From the NCBI RefSeq assembly GCF_014132355.1, contig NZ_BLZO01000086.1, forward strand, positions 26,402-90,401: a DNA stretch of 64,000 nucleotides. Direction: 5' to 3'. Positions 58,505-64,000 of the stretch are shown here, one piece after another; position 1 is the first letter of the stretch; each line of letters begins with the position of its first letter. The position numbers were made by a program, and so were the translations under genes. The notes below the pieces were generated by a model that worked only from the letters and a program-made list of their open reading frames with translations, did not search any database and was not told the DNA's origin. This stretch comes from Okeania sp. KiyG1. GTDB taxonomy: Bacteria > Cyanobacteriota > Cyanobacteriia > Cyanobacteriales > Microcoleaceae.

Positions 58505-58690
58505 TAAAGTCCGATGAAAAAAGACGATCGCCTTTCAGTGTCGGGCAAATATTAAATTATTTCCATCCATCCTCCTCCTTCGTGGAAATTTGCCTTGTGA
58601 TAGACAAAGTTTTCTTTTGCCTTCTCCAGATAGAGGGAAATAATATAGCACTATAGTTTTAGCTGCACATCTAACTATAGTCCTATGAAA
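58505..58690. repeat. First unit of a ~175-bp tandem array
   Basis: gatgaaaaaagacgatcgcc, tcagtgtcgg, then ttgccttgtgatagacaaag and agatagagggaaataatata to actatagtcc. The array resumes at about 60050 after the decayed TnpB, which therefore seems to have inserted here. Confidence 0.75.
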
Positions 58691-58744
58691 AAAAATTATT
58701 ACCGTACGAAAAAAACTGTAGAAAATCGTAACAGCTTTTATCTT

Positions 58745-59955
58745 GATATTGGATTAACCAATACTGGCGCTCTCGGCACAGCTCACTATTCCCTCGGCAG
58801 TAAATGCCTCTGGGAATTTCTTATCTTATATTTGAAGACTACCATTGATATCGGCATTAATCACCTTACCAGTTGCACTTCTGAATAAACCACGTTTGAC
58901 CCGCTTGCCTACATAGTTTTCATGGCATATTGGTTCTTCTAGGTCAATAGCAGATGTTTTACTGGTGTAACAATCTTGCTGTTTCAATGACTTTTACCCC
59001 AACCAGTTGACACTTATAAGTTATCTGTTGAATTAACTTAGCGTGAGGTATTTGAGTAAAATTTTGGTTGTTTTTTTTGCCGATATTTGCACCTTGTTTC
59101 CAATTATCATTTTTTCCAATGACTACAGTACCAATATTATTTGTGGTTAAATACAAGGGCCACTAAGAAACTGGTGCCCGTGCAAATAATTCTCCACAAA
59201 ACGATTTCGGTGACAGGTTAACGCCTCAATCTTACGGCTAGTTTTTCTGTTGCCTTTGAGATGACTTTGGTACTTAGCTTTACGCTTGTTATATAATTGA
59301 TTGACGCTTTTTAGTGGCTTCCCATTAATCAGCAGTGGTTTGACACCAGGCTGGCTTTGTAGATAGAGCGACTATACGGTCAATCCCTAAGTCTATTCCT
59401 GCTATATATGTAGACTGTATCCGTGGTTGTTCAGTTTTTTCATACACAACTTCAATTACATAGCAGCCGGTCCCAGGTACTATCCTGACTTCAACTACAG
59501 TTTCAACAATTACAGGTATTTTGATATCACTCATTGATAAGTGACAAATACCATCTTTCAAAGGGGCTTTATAAACTGATTCTTTTGAATATATAACTAC
59601 ATTTCTACCTTGAGTTTTATTCTTATACTTTGGTATTTTGGGTTTACCTAAAAACTTTTGTGGATGTGCGCGACCATTCTTTGATTGCCTGAAAATAACC
59701 ACGCCAAGTTGCAACCAAGCATTTTATTATTTGTTTTGATACCTTAGTTGGTAATGCTCTATAGGCATCGCTATCTTTGGTGGCGTGATATAGCTTGGTT
59801 AAATCCAGACTTTTTGAGAAAAGTGAAAAAATGCTGACGACAATAATAATTAGCCAGGTTGTACAAGTTTTTTGATTTAAAGGCTAACTCATCACACACC
59901 CGCCAATAGGTATGTGTTAGGTTAATAATATGTCTGTCAACCAGTCGCATTCAGC
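58745..59955 (-). pseudogene. Decayed TnpB of a second type
   Basis: At least four frame changes on the minus strand rebuild a TnpB: RVCDELAFKSKNLYNLANYY (N terminus, about 59955), KLYHATKDSDAYRALPTKVS, FLGKPKIPKYKNKTQGRNVV, IAGIDLGIDRIVALS with the RuvC-I Asp, IGTVVIGKNDNWKQGANIGK (RuvC-II region), TSKTSAIDLEEPICHENYVG and GKRVKRGLFRSATGKVINAD with the final Asp. The YTSKTS form of the late region differs from the zinc-ribbon TnpB genes elsewhere in the window. The gene is dead. It splits a tandem repeat array. Confidence 0.8.
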
Positions 59956-60049
59956 TGCTATTTTTCATCTTAAGTTATTAGCTATTTAATATTACAACAA
60001 TGAGTGTAAATTTTACAACTATTTTATACAATTTTCATTCAACAGTTAA

Positions 60050-61215
60050 TCACCCTCCAGTGCGGGAAAAATATTAAATTATTTCCATCCATCCTCCTCC
60101 TTCGTGAAAATTTGCCTTGTGATAGACAAAGTTTTCTTTTGCCTTCTCCAGATAGAGAGAAATAGTATGGCGCTATAGTTTTAGCTGCACATCTGACTAT
60201 AGTCCGATGAAAAAAGGCGATCGCCTTCCAGTGCGGGAAAAATATTAAATTATTTTCATCCATCCTCCTCCTTCGTGAAAATTTGCCTTGTGATAGACAA
60301 AGTTTTCTTTTGCCTTCTCCAGATAGAGAAAAATACTATAGCGCTATAGTTTTGGCTCAAAATCTGACAAATATAGTCCGATGAAAAAAAGCGATCGCCC
60401 TCCAGTGCCAGATAAATATTAAATTATTTCCATCAATCTTTCATAGCGTGGAAATTTGCCTTGTGATAGACAAAGCTTTTTTTTACCTTTTCCAGATAGA
60501 GAGTAATAGTATGGCGCTATAGTTTTAGTTCCACGTCTGAGAAATATAGTTTGAGAAAGTCCAATCAAAAAAGGCGATCGCCCTCCAGTGCCAGGTAAAT
60601 ATTGAATTATTTTCATCTATTCTCCTCCTTCGTGGAAATTTGCCTTGTGATAGACAAAGTTTTCTTTTGCCTTCTCCAGATAGAGAGAAATAATATAGCA
60701 CTATAGTTTTTACCCAAAATCTCAAAGATACAGTCTCAGGGTAAGTCCGATGAAAAAATATGATTACCTTCTGCCTTCTGCCTTCTCCTTTTTTACTTTC
60801 TCCAGATAGAGAAAAATACTATAGCACTATAGTTTTTGGCGTTGGTGAATTTTCATTGGTCGTGGATTGTCATTATTTTTTACGAGGCACAGCAGTGGGA
60901 GCATCTTGCTCCCGTGCCAGATATTACTTTTTCCTGTATACCATTACGCGAGTAGGACTACCTAGTTTTGGTTCAAAATCTGACAAATATAGTTTGAGAA
61001 AGTCCAATCAAAAAAGGCGATCGCCCTCCAGTGCCAGGTTAAATATTGAATTATTTCCATCAATCTTCCATAGCGTGGAAATTTACCTTCCAATGGAGAA
61101 AGCTTGGTTTTATATTCTCCAGATAGAGAGTAATAGTATGGCGCTATAGTTTTGGTTCAAAATCTGACAAATATAGTCCAATCAAAAAAAGCGATCGCCC
61201 TCCAGTGCCACACGG
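60050..61215. repeat. Imperfect ~171-183 bp tandem array with HIP1
   Basis: Units begin near tccagtgc at 60056, 60227, 60401, 60584, a degenerate one near 60760, 61027 and 61201. Most units carry gcgatcgcc, ttgccttgtgatagacaaag-like segments and ctccagatagag...ctatagtttt. Near 60888 a gtgggagcatcttgctcccg palindrome has entered the degenerate unit. Minus-strand frames of 65-74 codons across units are repeat translation. Confidence 0.8.
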
Positions 61216-61224
61216 CTAGTTCTT

Positions 61225-61371
61225 TGTTATCAGAGAATATGTACAACTTTATATTTTTGGTTAACTAATTCTAGCAAGATGTAGGAAATTTTAAAGGATA
61301 CAATTTTTCTAAGGGTGACAATAAATTGACCCCACTCCCCCACTCCCCCACTCCCCCACTCCCTTACTCCA
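61225..61371. repeat. Inverted partial copy of the 31256-31477 element
   Basis: Contains gttaactaattctagcaaga, ctaagggtgacaataaattg and a cccccactcccccactc run, the reverse complement of the element's interior. It ends at the phosphatase stop codon. Confidence 0.6.
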
Positions 61372-62730
61372 CTACAACGCCCCAGCCGCAGTCTTGTCCA
61401 AAATACCGCCAGATAAATGAGAAGTAATATTCATGGCCTCCAAAACAGGTTTTCCTTCTGGCCCTTTAGGATAATCAATTACGCTAACTGCCCCATTTCC
61501 CTGCTTAAAATTCCAGAAATGTTTAGGTTCCAGACCAAATAATTGACAAAGAATTGCCTTATTTATCGCATCATGGGCAACAACAATACCAACACCAGAA
61601 ACTGAACGAATAATTTTTTGCCAAGCAATCATTGCTCGTTCCCAAACCTGCTGTAAATTTTCACCTTCTGGCATTTGTACCGTTTCTGGAAATTCTTTCC
61701 ACTGCTTCAATAAACCAGGAAAACCAGATTCAATTTCCGATTCAAATTTTCCCTCCCAGAGACCGTGACTAATTTCCCATAAACCATCATCTAACTGTAA
61801 CTCTACATCTGGATGGTGCTGCAAAATAATTTCTGCCGTTTCCTTGGGACGTGACATAGAACTACTCACGGCAAAATCTAGATGTACATCTTTGAGAAAC
61901 TCGGCGGCTTGGCCAGCTTGAAGGCGACCATTATCATTTAGTGGTACATCAATTTGTCCCTGAAATTTACCATCTCGGTTCCAGTTTGTCTCACCGTGGC
62001 GCACCAATAACAACCGAGGTCCTTGATGTTTTTCTCTAGGTTTAGGGAATTTCTCACCAATATGAGTAGTAAGATTCATAGATTCTAACTGAACAGAACC
62101 TCCGGATTTATTTTCCTCAGAAAAAGAAGGATAAGGAGGAGTAAAGTTGAGAATGCTAATACCACAATTAGACTGTTGGATAGATTGATAAAAAGATGGT
62201 TGTATTTCTAAAGCTGTAGCGATAAGAGAGCGATTAATACCATTGTGAGCCACAACCAAAATAGTTTTATCAATATTTTGACTCAAAGTTTCTTGCCAAA
62301 ATTGTTTAGCTTGGTCAAACAAAGATAGAACAGGAAAATGCTTAATTTGCCCCTCCGGTGTTGAGACTTCCATATAAAATTCATGGGGAAGTTGACTCCA
62401 GATACGATAATCTTCTCCAAATTTATCCTTGACTTCTTCGCGCAACATTCCTTCCCATAAAGGTAAATCTACTTCCCTTAATTTTTCTTTAGTTTGTAAC
62501 GGGGGGGGAGAATTTAAACAGGAGTGGATAATTTCTGCTGTTTGTTTGGCCCTTTGGAGAGGACTGGTGTAAATAGCATCAAATTTTAGACCTTTGAGAG
62601 CTTCACCTACCTGACGGGCAGTATTTATGCCTATGTCTGTAAGAATTGAGACATCAAGACGGCCTTGAATTCGACGTTCAATATTGTAGGTGCTTTGGCC
62701 ATGGCGCACAAGGATAACACGGGTACTCAT
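61372..62730 (-). CDS. Two-domain histidine phosphatase (phosphoglycerate mutase-like)
   Basis: 452 residues with two complete domains. Domain 1: VILVRHGQSTYNIERRIQGR with the phosphorylated His, then TSPLQRAKQTAEII and VVAHNGINRSL. Domain 2 from about residue 238: LLLVRHGETNWNRDGKFQGQ, SRPKETAEIILQHH and VVAHDAINKAILCQLFG. Such double proteins are typical of cyanobacteria and are annotated as phosphoglycerate mutase; related cyanobacterial and bacterial enzymes act as phosphoserine phosphatase, so the activity is not certain. Cytoplasmic. The two domains differ enough to suggest distinct substrates. Confidence 0.88.
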   Translation of the reverse strand: MSTRVILVRHGQSTYNIERRIQGRLDVSILTDIGINTARQVGEALKGLKFDAIYTSPLQRAKQTAEIIHSCLNSPPPLQTKEKLREVDLPLWEGMLREEVKDKFGEDYRIWSQLPHEFYMEVSTPEGQIKHFPVLSLFDQAKQFWQETLSQNIDKTILVVAHNGINRSLIATALEIQPSFYQSIQQSNCGISILNFTPPYPSFSEENKSGGSVQLESMNLTTHIGEKFPKPREKHQGPRLLLVRHGETNWNRDGKFQGQIDVPLNDNGRLQAGQAAEFLKDVHLDFAVSSSMSRPKETAEIILQHHPDVELQLDDGLWEISHGLWEGKFESEIESGFPGLLKQWKEFPETVQMPEGENLQQVWERAMIAWQKIIRSVSGVGIVVAHDAINKAILCQLFGLEPKHFWNFKQGNGAVSVIDYPKGPEGKPVLEAMNITSHLSGGILDKTAAGAL

Positions 62731-63067
62731 GGATAATTTAGATTATAGATTTGCTGGAAACTTGGCAACAGAGAGATTTTACATTGTTTTTGCTACTTAA
62801 CTTCTGTTGAAAATATCTAGTTGGTCTAGAATTCTATTTGATTAGTCAATTTTTTTGTATAGGAATCTTATTTCAGCCGTAAAAATTGGTAATTTTAGAG
62901 GGATATTATCTTTATCTATGACGGATTTAATACCCCACTGTCAAGAGGGATGCTTAAAATTGTTTGGGGTTTGTAGACACGAAGTGGTTTGTCAAAGACT
63001 ATCCATAAGCAATTTTCCCTTCTTCCTTCTTCCTTCTTCCTTCTTCCTTCTTAAATAGGAGATATTA
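62731..63067. other. Spacer before the CPBP-type gene
   Basis: AT-rich DNA, then an (cttcttcctt)n run at about 63018-63050 and a good ribosome site (aggag) seven bases before the next ATG. No gene. Confidence 0.5.
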
Positions 63068-64000
63068 ATGACGATTAAAAGATTAATTTTAAGTATTCTG
63101 ACTATTGTAGCCATTTCTTTTATTGGTTTTTCTTTATTTAGTAGTGTAACTCAGCCACAAATTCAAAGTCGTCTGGAGTTATATCAGACTAATTTATTGT
63201 TGCACGCTGCGGAATGGGAACCTGAAGATTTGGATAGTAAGAATTTTTCTGTAGCTAGTGAAGTTTTGATTGGTAATGATTCTTATGAAGCTGGATTAAT
63301 ACAATACAAAATGCTCGTCAGTCTGCTCAACAGCAACTGGAAAAACAAACTTTAGAGGTGGAAAATTTAGGAGAGGTACAACAGTTAGACAGGAATATAA
63401 GTCAGTTAAAAAGTCTGATTAATGAATTTGATATTAATATCGGAATTTTACAGGCACAAAAAATCAAATAGATGATGCTAGGCAAAGTTGGGAAAATTTA
63501 ACTGAGTCAGAAATAGAAAATCTGTCTTTAGGAGAAACGGCAAAAGTTTTAAGTGAAATTTGGAATAAACCAGCGAAAATTTTACCTGATGCAGAAGCTT
63601 TAATTCAGAAAAATTTAGATGGATGGTTTCGTTATCGCGCCTTAAAACAATTATATAAATTACAGGAAAGACAAGAGGTTTTAGTTCTACTAGAAACTCA
63701 GGAACAAGAAATAGCTCAACAGGCTGTATTGAAGTTAGCAATTGTTGCTGGTTTGCCGGGAATGGGATTAGTATTCGGAATAGGGTTACTAATATTTTTA
63801 GGAGTGCAATGGTTAATCTCTGGTCAAGAATCTTTATTATTAAAAAATGCCAATTTACCTTGGGAAGTAACTTGGGATGGTGAAACAATTTTACAAGTAT
63901 TTGTAGTTGGATTTTTCTTGGTCGGACAAATTCTGATTCCTTTGGGATTAGATATTTTTAAAGGTTTTACAAATTGGCAACCTGCATTGATGGGAGTGCG
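63068..64000 (+). pseudogene. CPBP-family intramembrane protease, N-terminal part, frameshifted and cut by the window edge
   Basis: Starts at an ATG with aggag upstream. Frame one gives a membrane helix (LILSILTIVAISFIGFSLFS) and RLELYQTNLLLHAAEWEPED to IQYK. Frame two, from about 63309, gives QNARQSAQQQLEKQTLEVEN, a coiled coil, to ILQAQK. Frame three, from about 63465, gives SWENLTESEIENLSLGETAK, NLDGWFRYRALKQLYKLQER and helices LAIVAGLPGMGLVFGIGLLI and VFVVGFFLVGQILIPLGLDI. This order matches the N-terminal extension of a cyanobacterial CPBP (Abi-type) protein; the catalytic EExxxR region would lie beyond 64000. Both breaks are in A-runs and each is repaired by adding one A, so the gene may be intact in reality. 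Confidence 0.75.

Noticed and set aside
60039-60725. Minus-strand frames of 65-74 codons resembling each other
   Set aside because: The similarity reflects the ~175-bp DNA repeat; there are no ribosome sites and no family-like sequence.
63478-63888. 136-codon minus-strand frame
   Set aside because: It is the antisense of the CPBP-type gene, which has clear family sequence on the + strand.

Overview
The window comes from a low-GC filamentous cyanobacterium. The evidence is the many HIP1 octamers (gcgatcgc), nifJ, a GUN4-domain protein, a cyanobacterial LpxB-like protein, TGD/Mla-type MCE genes, solo TnpB genes, and a low coding density with large repeat-filled spacers. A Trichodesmium/Okeania-type relative is my inference, not something I could check. 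I saw no rRNA or tRNA gene and no CRISPR array.

Layout. 0-4.6 kb: tail of an unknown gene, a trypsin-like protease fused to GUN4, a nuclease-fold gene broken by two repeats, a Uma2 nuclease and a hydrogenase-maturation protease. 5.3-10.6 kb: nifJ (pyruvate:ferredoxin/flavodoxin oxidoreductase) and a dihydroorotate-dehydrogenase-like gene. 11-13.4 kb: a small gene plus PIN-domain pair (the PIN gene has an in-frame stop) and an acyltransferase. 14.4-18 kb: a 9 x 174 bp tandem array and a HerA-like ATPase read in three pieces. 18.3-22 kb: an IS-like element holding a 73-bp array, then a GH63-type glycosidase. 22.4-25.1 kb: a decayed transposase, a higher-GC alcohol-dehydrogenase-like gene, TnpB debris and a small secreted PAN-like protein. 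26-31 kb: a polytopic membrane protein, an ankyrin protein and an LpxB-like protein carrying an in-frame repeat. 31.9-36.2 kb: a caspase / unknown / SNF2-helicase cassette. 36.4-45.7 kb: creatininase-family protein, a 16 x 148 bp array, a CysQ/Hal2-type phosphatase, and MlaD-like and MlaF-like genes. 46-58.5 kb: a broken TnpB, yvcK, tsaE, a deoxyribosyltransferase-like gene, a GIY-YIG protein, an intact TnpB, pyrC, lepB, an HTH protein and a degenerate dihydroorotase. 58.5-64 kb: an imperfect ~175-bp array holding a decayed TnpB, a double histidine phosphatase and the start of a CPBP-type membrane protein.

The gene set I find most interesting is the caspase / 181-aa protein / SNF2 helicase cassette. 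Caspase and helicase end in the same ~60-residue coiled-coil module, which suggests they pair in one signalling or defence complex. In this genome the caspase is split between its catalytic His and Cys by a 154-bp miniature element; removing the element and one TTA copy rejoins the frame exactly.

The second theme is repeats. At least five miniature inverted-repeat families, 22-27 bp small dispersed repeats and four tandem arrays fill the spacers and enter genes, some in frame and some destructively. One locus holds elements nested three to four deep. Separately, four frameshifts in two genes all lie in A-runs and all are repaired by adding one A, which may be a sequencing artefact rather than real decay.
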